A program made the position numbers and the translations under genes. From assembly GCA_032622095.1 (NCBI GenBank), contig CP136064.1, forward strand, positions 143,239,954 through 143,303,953: DNA of 64,000 nt. Reading direction: 5' to 3'. A model generated the notes under the pieces. It was given only the letters and a program-made list of their open reading frames with translations. It did no database searches and was not told the origin of the DNA. The DNA comes from Siphonodentalium dalli. Taxonomy: Eukaryota > Mollusca > Scaphopoda > Gadilida > Siphonodentaliidae. Shown here one piece after another: positions 10,776-20,543 of the stretch; within the stretch, counting starts at the first letter, position 1, and each line of letters starts with the position of its first letter.

Positions 10776-10936
10776 GCTATAACTAATAATTTGTCAAAGA
10801 TATGATCACAGGAATCCATATATCAGTACCCAACTTGAAATCAAAAGCTCAAATAATCTATTTTAAGATGGCTTACAGTATTTGGGGTGGGGAGGAGTAG
10901 TTCTAAATCTCATAACTCAGCCCGTGGAAAAGGAAT

Positions 10937-13900
10937 TTGCTCGGCTGGTGGCCATTGACGTTTTCTATTAGAGATATGGTTATAATGGGTATACCTATTC
11001 AGGATATTTCTACTGTATGCGAGCTTCGAGCCCAAGCCAAAGATCTCGGCTTAAGGGGGTATTCCTCACTTCGAAAGATTGAGCTCTTCAAGTTGATTTT
11101 ATCTCTCCCTGTTGCAGAGCGTGTTTTACGTCTGCGGCAGGCCCAGAAGACAGCACAGTTCCCGGCCATTCGTGGGGATTGGGGCAACCCCGACAAGCGC
11201 GGTCAAAGAGGCAGCGAGTTTAAACAGATCGACGCCGAGGTAACAGTGTCACTGAGCGCGAAAGCGCTCGAGAAGAGACCAACCAGGAGAAGAGAACTGT
11301 TGAGGCACGGTGGCAAACGGAAGAGGCGATGTCATGCAGAGCATTATGCGAGAAGACCCTGATGTCCTCAGAAAACTGAGGGAGAGGGGACAATTTGACC
11401 TGGATGTCTAGGTCCCGCACCCGTTGAGGCTCCCGGCTGACGAACCGTGGGTTGATATGATGAACAATGCCAAAGATGAGTTTGAAGTCGATGGCGCAAC
11501 TGTAGATGATGTCACTGCCCTCGGGAAGATACTGAAGCGAGCGATCATACTCCGTGATATAGTCGGTGAGGACATCTACAACAGTAGCAAATATCAGTCC
11601 CGTGGTGCTGATATAGAGCTCACTGCCACAACGGCCATGCATGGTACAAAGACCTGCACTTCCCACAATCCAGGGAGGTCCACTTCTACGAAGGCGACGT
11701 CTGGCAAGCAATCAGAGGGGCAACCCAGGATTGGCTGCTGGGCAGACAAGACAGACACCTCAGTGTGGACCAGTTTGTGCTCCAATACGGCCGCACCTAC
11801 AGGACATGGGAGACTCACCAAAACCTCCAGGAAGCCTATAGAGTTTTGGGCAATGAGTCCTTCGCAGACCGAGCCTTCGGGGTGAACCACTCAGCCAGTA
11901 TCATGGCCAAAGAGCACAATGGCTGGAAACCGACCCCGGCTAATCTCGGATATGACATCCAGAAAGCCTGTGTCGAGCATGGTCATGGAGGCCTATGGAA
12001 CGCGATGGGCTACGATACAAGAGACGTCGTCAGCATCGACATGAAAGCCTGCTTCCAAGGCCATGGCGAGGCCAAGCCATATTTCGACAGATTCGGGCAC
12101 CCCACCCACCGCATGACCCGGGTCGCAATCAACGGCCCCCTCCCCAAGATATCGGCAGGAATGGGAGTTCACGCCTAACTGCCATCCAGTCATCCCCGCC
12201 TGGTTGAGTCAGGTCTCCTGAAGAGCTTGAAGGTCCGTGAGGTCATCATCACCTTTGAGAAACAAACCAAGGTCTGCCTCCCTGAAGGCCTCGTGATCAA
12301 GGCAAGTTCACCCAGGGCAGTAAGGCCGACGGCAAAAGACTGACACGGAGGCTTGTGGTCGACCAGGGAGAGCTTGACTTCTTGGTAAGGGACACCGGCC
12401 AAAGCGGCACTCTGGTAGGCGCACCCCAACAGTGTCCCCTGGTCCACATTCTCACATACTACAATGGCTCGCAGCCCCAGTACACCCACTTGAGGGCCTC
12501 AATGCTGGCCTATGCCCACATCAACCTCCTCGCTGGTAGGATTTGAACCTGATGAGGCTGTCCGGGTGGCCACTGATAGCATTTACGTCCAGAAGACCGC
12601 GTTGCAGAAGCATGACAGTGTCAAGGTGTACGTCGCCCCCCAACTCTATGACTGTGGTGATGAATTGTGTGTCTCCTGCTTGATTGGGGGGTCATTCCTC
12701 CCACCGGTGGGCCCGGCTCAGTGGCGCGACAAAAGGGAGCAGTTGTACATGCTGCAGGAACACGCCGCATACTTCTCCAAGCCAGAGTAATGTAGCCAAG
12801 CCAAACTGATGGCCGAATTAACGGCGCCCAGCTACAAGGACAAACTGACCCGGCACCGGCTGAGCTACCTTAATGGTGGAGGGGGCAAGACCACAAGAGC
12901 GATCAAGTTCGCGCGGGTAAGAGACCCCCTCGAGCTCGTCCGGGTAAGAGACCCCCTCGTGTTTACCCCGATCCATCACCTCACCAAAGAAATGCAGACC
13001 CGTGGGGTCAAAGCCCAGACATACCACAGCTTCTTCCGATGGATGGTCAGAATGACTGGACACCCGACCGCTTGGGGCAGAAGTTCATCTTGCGCGTCAT
13101 CATCTGGAACGAGGTCTGCACTGTGCCCCGGCCTATCCTGGAAATGTTCTTGACCAACACGGCATCCAGGTAATTTCTGCGGGGATCAAGGACAGCCGCC
13201 ACCGATTGCAGGTGAAATGCCTCACCACTGGCTGCAAAAAAAGGGCAGACTACTAAGAAGAGGTTGGCGTCATCTACAGAGCAAAAGATGAAGCCCTCAA
13301 ATCCCTGAAAAAGCGCATATGCCTTCAGAGTGACAAAGTTCAGTATCAGGAGATGCGGAAGGCTCTCCCCAACTGCCTGGGGTGGGACCGGTTTGTGGAG
13401 CAGTGGAAGCCCAGTGACCTGATCCTCATCAGCCGTCAGAAGGTCCGTGACCGGACACAGGACTCTGACGCCATAAGGAGCATTTCCTAGATGCCCCAGT
13501 GCCTATCCTTTACCACCCCAAGGACAGCCGAAAGCAGAACATTGATGTCACAATCCCAGGCACTGGCAACCCACCGCGCAGAGAAGAGCTCGTTCTCAAC
13601 GACGTTGTCGCAGTCTCTATCGAGGCCGCGGAGTGTGCAATTAAAACCGACGATTGGTGTCTGGGCTATGCTCTCACCACCGTCCACTCGAGCGAGGGTC
13701 TTACGATCCACGACCAACAGAAGGTCTGGATCATCGACGACTACCTCCAGTGGTCCAATCTCTGCTACATAGCCGTCTCCCGCGTGCAGTATATGCAACA
13801 GCTCGAATGGGTAACCTGTCCACCGGAAGAGGGTTCCGATGTCAGGCCCGTAGTAACTGAACAGCAACTCCGCAAGGCAATCCAAAGGAAGCTTGTGGCA

Positions 13901-14155
13901 TACAAGCATCAAGATAAGGCTAATGGACGCCAGGGATTCAATCTCAAGGTCGACTATATCCTCGAGCTCCGTGAGGCTCAGCAGAACCGCTGCGTGGTGT
14001 GCGAGATTGAGCTGCTCTGGGCCTTCCAACCCCAAAACACACAGCAGTTTAGTGTCTACTGGCTGAACAACAACAAAGGGCACTGCAGAGGAAATGTGAG
14101 GTTGACCTGTCTAGAGTGCAACCGAAAAAGATGGGCTGCAGCACTTAGTGTCTAA
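10937..14155 (+). pseudogene. SAP - family-B DNA polymerase - SF1 helicase - HNH protein, broken
   Basis: Coding pieces in changing frames read as one large protein. 10937-11362: an N-terminal SAP-like helix-loop-helix (residues about 27-56). 11640-12178: a frame with SIDMKACF (Asp codon at 12038), resembling polymerase B motif A. 12355-12790: RASMLAYAHINLL then RVATDSIYV (Asp codon 12575), resembling motif C. 12809-13153: a helicase Walker A, GGGGKTT (12875-12895), and FTPIHHLTKEM. 13499-14155: GYALTTVHSSEGLTI (13664-13708) and WSNLCYIAVSRV, SF1 helicase C-terminal motifs. At the very end come CVVC and CLEC pairs of an HNH-type zinc fold, where the usual D-R-I-D is changed. At least five frameshifts or stops separate the pieces, and a 27-bp duplication follows Walker A. 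Domain calls are by motif recognition; polymerase and helicase are the surest. Confidence 0.6.
12914..12959 (+). repeat. 27-bp tandem duplication inside the helicase remnant
   Basis: CGGGTAAGAGACCCCCTCG occurs at 12914-12932 and again at 12941-12959. The duplication keeps the frame and repeats the peptide VRDPL just after the Walker A loop. Confidence 0.9.
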
Positions 14156-14946
14156 TCCTTCTGACAGTTCCTATGAAACTATCTGGTGGCAGCTGGGTGT
14201 CGGGAGGCACTACAAGCAACTCTTCCTGGACAAATCCACGTGCTGGCCGGTCCACTAAATAGTAGAGCACAGGCTCGTCGGGTACACCTGGAGGGACCAC
14301 ACAGTGTCAGTGTCGGCGGCCACCTTCAAGCTCTCCAGGCTGGTAGAGGTAACGAACGCTCACTCTCGAGGGAAGCTTTTGCTCTGTGAGCCCCATCGGG
14401 CGACCTGGAACTGCAGAAGAGGGTTTTTATCTTGATGGCATTAGAGGGCTTTTTTGCAATCAGATGAGTCACGTCATTGTTCAGAGCCAATACCAACAGC
14501 AGGCAGCTGAGCCACCCATCTCATGGGTGTATTGGTGCCCAAACAACTGCTCTGCCAGGGTCTGGTTGAAGCGCTCCATGATCCCCTGGTCCCGGTGGAC
14601 ATCCACATGGCCCTGTCTCACCTGAACGCTGTGCTTGGTTAGCAGGATGCTCACAGCACCCATGAACTTGCGCCCCCGGGTCGACCTGGAGCAATTTCAG
14701 CCATCTAAGAGGGCCTCGCCTGTAGATCCGTTCAAGGGCATCAACGAACTTTGTGGCTTTTGTGGTGAGGGGTTTGGCTTCTTTGTACCGAGAGGCTACG
14801 TCGACGATGGTGAGCACGTATTTGTATGTCTTGTGACCCAACCGGTCATGAGGCAGAAAGAGCTGTTCAGCCTGGTGGACCTGCTGTTCATATATATATA
14901 TATATATATAAAATATATGATATATATATAATAATATTATGTGCAA
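14145..14946 (-). pseudogene. Polinton-type rve (DDE) integrase, broken
   Basis: On the minus strand a retroviral-like integrase core is readable in two frames. YKYVLTIVDVASRYKEA gives the first catalytic Asp (codon at 14800-14802). KLLQVDPG gives the second (14680-14682). HRDQGIMERFNQTL gives the Glu (14574-14576), about 35 codons later, the classic DD35E spacing. A further stretch (about 14145-14340) reads as the C-terminal chromo/SH3-like part ending in VVPPDTQLPPDSF, with one in-frame stop before it. Upstream the frame runs into an ATATAT microsatellite, so the zinc-binding N-terminus is lost or displaced. Its stop (14145-14147) overlaps the end of the plus-strand HNH gene by 11 bases. 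Such integrases insert the element with 6-bp target duplications. Confidence 0.75.
14889..14940. repeat. (AT)n microsatellite
   Basis: A run of TA/ATA dinucleotides interrupts the 5' side of the integrase frame. Confidence 0.9.
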
Positions 14947-15290
14947 CTAGCGGTGTATTCCAACTGGGCAATGAGCCTCCAACAGGCCCATGCGACTTCC
15001 TCTGCTAACTTTCCAGTCATCACGTAGAGGTTGTGTGGCCCCGACAGGGCCTGTGCGACTTCCTCCGGTAGCTGTCCAGTCGTCTCAGCGAGGTTATGTG
15101 GCCATGACAACAGCGCCTTTGCAAAGCTGCTGGCTGCCCTTTCGTCCAAGCGCCAGAGATCGAGAGCCATATGGGCCGCGTCGAGCATCACATGAGCCAG
15201 TGGACCAGGGATTTATTGTCTTCGGGTGCAGTAGCCCACTTCCAGCATCGCGAAGTATAGTTCATCCACCAACATGTTGCCGTGCTGACA
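14941..15290 (-). pseudogene. Unidentified Polinton-region coding remnant
   Basis: On the minus strand an 84-codon frame (14937-15191) has repeated Leu/Ala-rich segments: LWRLDERAASSFAKALLSWP, then TGQLPEEVAQAL and TGKLAEEVAW in tandem. In-frame coding-like sequence continues upstream to about 15290 (LVDELYFAMLEVGYCTRRQ then a stop). It lies between two AT microsatellites and has the GC-rich composition of the element. It could be a repetitive helical protein or the start of another gene. No family recognised. Confidence 0.35.
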
Positions 15291-15294
15291 AATT

Positions 15295-15360
15295 ATTATA
15301 TTATATGATATATATATATATATAAATATGTATATATATTAATATAAATAATATAATAAT
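15295..15360. repeat. (AT)n-rich microsatellite
   Basis: TATATA and AATATA runs; non-coding. Confidence 0.85.
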
Positions 15361-15480
15361 ATTCAAATATAAGCCAGTAATGCCATGAACATAAGTTATG
15401 TTTTGCATTTTATATATATGAAATAATATAATTAAGGGTTGTAAGGAGGCGGGTCATCTTGAACAGTTCCTGCGGAAAAC

Positions 15481-15800
15481 TTATAACTTTTCTATAACTG
15501 CCTTTTCTTCTTCTCTGCCATTCTGAATAAGTGTTTTTTTTGTCTCGTCATCCATCACAGCGGCATGTGTTTTTCGTGCCCTAGTCTGGATTTCAGCTTT
15601 TATCTCATGGTACTTTGCGACTTCGTCCACAATCAGGCGGAACTCGTCTTCTGAAATCTACCAATCGATCAAGGCAGTCGACATGTGGCTTGAGACTGTG
15701 TTCAGTTTGCTGCTGGCCAGGACTCGAATCTCGTCGTTCTTCTTGGCCTTCACGCCCAGGTGGCGATGGATATATTTGCCCGACACGCCGAGAACTCCGC
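15481..15800 (-). pseudogene. C-terminus of a conserved coiled-coil-like Polinton-region protein
   Basis: On the minus strand one frame runs about 105 codons with a single TAG (complement of 15658-15660) and ends in TAA (15481-15483). The peptide is charged and helical: YIHRHLGVKAKKNDEIRVLA, then KLNTVSSHMSTALID, then EDEFRLIVDEVAKYHEIKAE, then a basic/Gln-rich end. The heptad-like spacing of Leu, Ile and Val suggests a coiled coil. I have the impression that this sequence type accompanies large mobile elements in many aquatic invertebrates, but cannot name a function. Upstream (15800-16018) the frame breaks, though a further charged segment (EKQLEDERDERVALYKNT, about 15940-16000) probably belongs to the same gene. 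Confidence 0.45.
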
Positions 15801-16246
15801 AGGTCAGAGCTGCGATTTTCAACAACTGGGGCCGCTATGACAGTGGTCAGAAGTTCACGCCCCCAACGCCCATCCCCATGCTAGCTGTGAGCAATGCAGT
15901 GTCAACGCCATCCAGGGCGTTCTCCCTGCGTTGGTATTTTTGTATAACGCCACCCTTTCATCTCTCTCGTCCTCGAGTTGCTTTTCAGTTGCGAGATTTC
16001 GCGGAGTTGCTTCATCCTCATATATATATGAATCAGAAAAGAAACACAGTCCGAAGATTCTTCAATGATTTTATGTAGAACACACCTCACTATACATTTC
16101 GTTGCTTGGGCAACTCTTCAGGCGATAATGTTCATAGTTCATTCGGCAGATGTATCATGTACAAGGAACTCCTTTTCCTCGTATTCAGCACGATGATCGA
16201 ATCTTCCGACATTTCTCTTCATTTGATGTTCGCATTTGGCCTATTG

Positions 16247-16325
16247 TGACATCAGTCCTTTGTTGCGGAAATGACGTTTTATGGTCCAAATTTCGTACAT
16301 TTGGATTTCCATGCACAATATATAA
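16247..16325 (+). promoter_or_regulatory. Promoter-like CRE/TATA arrangement, unit 1 (CRE mutated)
   Basis: TGACATCA (16247-16254), one change from the cAMP response element TGACGTCA, is followed by a TATATAA box at 16319-16325. Units 2 and 3 keep the exact palindrome. Confidence 0.35.
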
Positions 16326-16708
16326 GGCACCGACAGAGTCCATTTTGAAGATTTGTCCAGATGATCCTTGTGTTTAGATGAAGTAGTCTTGCTTACTTGG
16401 ATGTATTTTTGCCGTTACTTCTTTCCATGTTTGTCATGCACGTAGATATAAATATGACAAAAGTTTAAGAACATACGTGCAGATGTATATATGAATCAGA
16501 AAAGAAACACAGTCCGAAGATTTTCAATGATTTTATGTAGAACACACCTCACTATGCATTTCGTTGCTTGGGCAACTCTTCAGGCGATAATGTTCATGGT
16601 TCATTCGGCAGATCTATCATGTACAAGGAACTCCTTTTCCTCGTATTCAGCACGATGATCGAATCTTCCGACATTTCTCTTCGTTTGAGGTCCGCGTTTG
16701 GCCTATTG

Positions 16709-16787
16709 TGACGTCAGTCCTTTGTTGCGGAAATGACGTTTTATGGTCCAAATTTCATACATTTGGATTTCCATGCACAATATATAA
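16709..16787 (+). promoter_or_regulatory. Promoter-like CRE/TATA arrangement, unit 2
   Basis: Perfect TGACGTCA palindrome at 16709-16716, a half site TGACGT near 16734, and TATATAA at 16781-16787. The spacing of 72 bases is identical in unit 3. No gene is identified downstream, so activity is speculative. Confidence 0.4.
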
Positions 16788-17170
16788 GGCACCGACACAG
16801 TCCATTTTGAAGATTTGTCCAGATGATCCTTGTGTTTAGATGAAGTAGTCTTGCTTACTTGGATGCATCTTTGCCGTTTCTTCTTTCCATGCTTGTCATG
16901 CACGTAGATATAAATATGACAAAAGTTTAAGAACATACGTGCAGATGTTTATATGAATCAGAAAAGAAACACAGTCCGAAGATTTTCAATGATTTTATGT
17001 AGAATACACCTCACTATGCATTTCGTTGCTTGGGCAACTCTTCAGGCGATAATGTTCATAATTCATTCGGCAGATGTATCATGTACAAGGAACTCCTTTT
17101 CCTCGTATTCAGCACGATGATCGAATCTTCCGACATTTCTCTTCGTTTGAGGTCCGCGTTTGGCCTATTG

Positions 17171-17249
17171 TGACGTCAGTCCTTTGTTGCGGAAATGACG
17201 TTTTATGGTCCAAATTTCGTACATTTGGATTTCCATGCACAATATATAA
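17171..17249 (+). promoter_or_regulatory. Promoter-like CRE/TATA arrangement, unit 3
   Basis: TGACGTCA at 17171-17178 and TATATAA at 17243-17249, as in unit 2. Confidence 0.4.
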
Positions 17250-17616
17250 GGCACCGACAGAGTCCATTTTGAAGATTTGTCCAGATGATCCTTGTGTTTA
17301 GATGAAGTAGTCTTGCTTACTTCGATGTATCTTTGCCGTTTCTTCTTTCCATGTTTGTCATGCACGTAGATATAAATGTGACAAAAGTTTAAGAACATAC
17401 GTGCAGATGTATATATGAATCAGAAAAGAAACACAGTCCGAAGATTTTCAATGATTTTATGTAGAACACACCTCACTATGCATTTCGTTGCTTGGGCAAC
17501 TCTTCAGGCGATAATGTTCATAGTTCATTCGGCAGATGTATCATGTACAAGGAACTCCTTTTTATACATAATTCATATACTATATTCACAAGTCCCATTC
17601 GATTAGGAGAGATTCA

Positions 17617-17811
17617 CTACTGCACAGGGTCGCCCGAGTGCCCGTCTTTCCAGTCAAATGATATTACATCACCCTGTCGCAGCTTCAGTGGATCTGCAAA
17701 AACCCTCATCCTATTCTGTTTCTCACTAGATATTTTTCTCCGTGGTCTGTCTTTTTGCCGTTTATAACCACATCGCGGCAAAGTCACCATTCGCTGGCAT
17801 GGGGTATCCAC
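17617..17811 (-). pseudogene. Unidentified basic protein fragment in the Polinton-like region
   Basis: A 64-codon minus-strand frame: a basic stretch (GYKRQKDRPRRKISSEKQN) then a more structured end (FADPLKLRQGDVISFDWKDG). It lies downstream of the candidate structural gene on the same strand and could be its C-terminal part or a separate small protein. Composition agrees with the element, not with the AT-rich flanks. Function unknown. Confidence 0.35.
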
Positions 17812-17947
17812 ACAACCTATCTCCAGTAGCCGAGTTCCCCATGGTGAACGCCGATCGCCACCCCTTCCGAGTAAACCACCACACGTGACGCTGCCATTGT
17901 ATTCTGCAAAGATAGAAATCAGGGCACTGCCCAGCGGAGTACTGTTC

Positions 17948-18652
17948 TCACTGAGTTCTCGTAACAGGAACTATCTCTAGTACCACAGTGATCAGAAGGT
18001 CGCTATTCAGACGTGCATCTCCATCATCACGGACATCTATCTTCAACTCACTGAGTGCTCTGCACTGAAGACATTTGAACTCAGGATGCTCGACTCGGAG
18101 GGTACCGATGCCACAAGATGAAGCATTTTTGTGGATGCAAATTTGACGGGGCGGTCCCAGTATATGTGACTGCAGAGAGCCACTGGCCATTTAAACCATT
18201 GTCCAATCCGAGCAAGGACAGCAGCCCATCTGTAAATAAGATCTCCTGCCCAGCACCCACAGTTTGAGTTACCAAACCATTAACTTTGCTCACCATCAGT
18301 ATGGTGTCGCTGTTTCCTCCACAAGGTCATTTAACTGTGCAAAGTTATACAGCACCGGAGGAACGTCTATTTCTTTAATAATTCCGCGACTGTTCTTCCA
18401 CGAGAACAACTCCTCATTGTTTAGGTTGTACCACCCAACCGTATAAGTGATGGAGCGGAGGCCAACTCGTAGATCCCCACCGCAGTTGTCAATGTATTGG
18501 AGGAGGTCCGCCGCCTCGCCTTTTGGGACATTTGTGAGTGTTATGAACAAAGTAATAATGACGACTGAAGCCTTCGGCTTTAATAGCGAGGCTAAGTACA
18601 GGACTGGTGGAGTATTCAACTCCAAATTTGACCTAGAGCTAACACGTTCCAA
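17948..18652 (-). pseudogene. Candidate Polinton-like structural (minor capsid-type) protein, broken
   Basis: Three minus-strand frames follow each other: 18296-18652 (LLQYIDNCGGDLRVGLRSIT, GWYNLNNEELFSW, IDVPPVLYNFAQLNDLVEET), 18081-18296 (KVNGLVTQTV, LSLLGLDNGLNGQWL) and 17948-18190 (HPEFKCLQCRALSELKIDVR, LLITVVLEIVPV). The alternation of short beta-type strands and the order are like those of small jelly-roll proteins that Polintons encode as virion components, but this is inference. I could not test the fold. Two frameshifts break it. Confidence 0.4.
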
Positions 18653-18689
18653 TATCCAGATACAGACAGACCTATCGGTGGGCGCCTTT

Positions 18690-19640
18690 CAAGCTGAGTT
18701 TCCTGATGTGTTTCAAAGTACCTGCCTAAAGTCGAGTCTGACAAGCTGGTACAGGCATGGAGTAGCAGCCCAATGCAGTTTTGGCAGAACCAGCTAAATT
18801 TCAACGTCTGGTGCGCAACAACGGGTTGTGGTGTGTCTGCACAAGACTATTTGTCTGTGGCGCATCTGTCCTGCGGTCTCTATATCTCTTTCACGTCTAC
18901 TACCAGGTTCGCAGGATCCTCGATGAGTTGAAGGCTCCACTACCCCAAGATAAAGCCTGGGACACCTTTAACAACCCGTATGATCGACGGGCGTACAAAC
19001 GAATTTTCCGTGAGTTCAGGGTCTCTCCACACACCGATTGGCACGTGAAAAGCTCAAACCACGGATTGGGCTGGACCTACAATTGGTGGACGAACGAGGG
19101 ACCTCATCCTGTCTCAATGGATGGGACATACTGTCCCAGAGGAATGTCATTCACAAAAGAGACAACAAATGAGGTCATCAACGCAAGCTCAGACAAGAAC
19201 ACAAATTCTTGGGACAGGGACAGCCTTTGACGCTCAGAAGCAGTTCTTAGCGAAAGTGGAAGATGCAATTTCATCCCCCATGGATCTCCCCTCGGCGATC
19301 AAGCGAAATCAGGATGTCCTAGCTACAGTATGACAGATCCGAGGTCAACTTTGTCTTTGGGACAGTTTGGGACTGGGCTTTACATGGACCCAGGCAACAT
19401 GCTGCTCCGTATAGGCAAAGTGGCAGGGTATAACAACGAAATCGTTATTGCTACACAAGACCAAACAGACACCAACTGACAGTTCCTATGGATTGGTCAA
19501 GCCGCTTTCGACAGAAAAAAACGAAGGTGTTAGCTCCCATCGTTCGGTACAACAGATGACTCGCCAACATGAGGACGAAAAAGTTGCTATCGTTGTAGGA
19601 GGGGTTGTCATAGAGTTAATCACTCTTTGGTTTGTGTCTA
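18690..19640 (+). pseudogene. Unidentified conserved Polinton-region protein, broken (possible virion gene)
   Basis: Plus-strand coding sequence changes frame at least three times. 18750-18850 reads PMQFWQNQLNFNVWCATTGC then GVSAQDYL. 18865-19180 reads SLYLFHVYYQVRRILDELKA, NPYDRRAYKRIF and HTDWHVKSSNHGLGWTYNWW. 19180-19330 reads QILGTGTAFDAQKQFLAKVE and PSAIKRNQD. 19370-19440 reads GLYMDPGNMLLRIGKVAGYN then NEIVIA. The lengths add up to about 300 codons. It is transcribed away from the minus-strand structural candidate, with which it may share an upstream region near 18650-18700. A major virion protein is possible but not shown. Confidence 0.4.
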
Positions 19641-19650
19641 AGGAACAGCC

Positions 19651-19658
19651 ATTCCCAC
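19651..19658 (+). repeat. Left 8-bp target duplication ATTCCCAC of hAT insertion
   Basis: ATTCCCAC is repeated exactly at 22594-22601, bracketing the CAGGGTTGG...CCAACCCTG element. Eight-base duplications are typical of hAT transposons. Confidence 0.9.
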
Positions 19659-19670
19659 CAGGGTTGGGGT

Positions 19671-19833
19671 AATTGTAATTTGTAATTGTAATTGAATGTA
19701 ATTAATTACATTTTCCCAAGTAATTGGATGTAATTTGTAATTGAAGGTTTTTTCAATTACATGTAATTGAATGTAATTAATTACATTGAGAAAATGGGTG
19801 TAATTTCAATTACATTTCAATTACATTCCAAAA
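19671..19833. repeat. Left subterminal TAATTG array of the hAT element
   Basis: Dense, interspersed direct and inverted copies of TGTAATTG and TAATTACA. The right counterpart lies at 22460-22580. Confidence 0.8.
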
Positions 19834-20396
19834 ATACAGACCAATAAAACAACTTAACACATCAGCATTTGTATCTGAAATGTGACATGACTATGATATG
19901 TTAATAGTATCAGGTAAAACACTTGGTTACTAACTTACTTGACTTGTGTTATACACATGGGGTCATTATCCTCATATTTTCCTTCTATGTTAGTAGTTTC
20001 ATCGATACATGTTCTAAATTAAAACTTCAAAGATGGAGTCATGAAACCCTCTCGCTATAGAAGTCACACAATGTTTTGATAGTCTAATTGTGGTTTGATT
20101 TAAAACAACTCACAAGTTGTGGGTCACAATAGAATTAATATAAACAATGTTTTGATAGTGCATCATTGGTGGTGACCTGTCACCATGAATATTGGGTTGT
20201 TGTCATGTTGTCATAGCTCAATACTATACTTCAAAGATGACGACCGATCAGTGAATACAGTGATTACTCTTTCGTATAGCCCCCCCCCCCCCCATAATGA
20301 GATGGTCTCATCATTTGTTGTTACAAGTTTGTATATAACTGCATCACTGACTATCAAGCAATCATTATCTCTTTGCCTCTATTAGAGTCATTAGCG

Positions 20397-20543
20397 ATGC
20401 CTTCTCAAAGTTTTTCATTCATTAGGCAACATTTTACCTTGCCCAATGATATTTCTGACAAATTCAAAGCTACATGTAAACATTGTCCAACACTGATTTC
20501 GGGTTCAGCAAAAGCAACTTCAAATTTCATCACACATCTAAAG
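20397..20543 (+). pseudogene. hAT transposase exon with BED zinc finger
   Basis: From ATG at 20397 the frame encodes a BED-type finger: FIRQHFTLPND, then CKHC, then SNFITHLK. The exon ends at AAG followed by GCAAGT, the consensus of the rare GC-type donor. Joining to the acceptor at 22060-22061 supplies the missing R-K-H, completing the H-x4-H half of the finger. BED fingers bind the transposon ends. Confidence 0.65.

Larger units (their letters stand above)
16024..17562. repeat. Satellite-like tandem array, 462-bp unit, 3.3 copies
   Basis: The segment ATGAATCAGAAAAGAAACAC starts at 16028, 16491, 16953 and 17415, giving periods of 463, 462 and 462 bases. Three full units and a fourth cut at about 17562 are 97-99% alike by eye. 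The 75-77-codon frames on both strands just repeat with the unit and have no support as genes. Each unit carries a CRE-like site, a TATA box and a short CACGTAGATATAAATATG stretch. The array splits the Polinton-like gene region and is younger than its decay. Confidence 0.95.

Noticed and set aside
16150-17398. 75-77-codon frames conserved between satellite units on both strands
   Set aside because: Conservation is explained by recent unit duplication; both strands are equally conserved.
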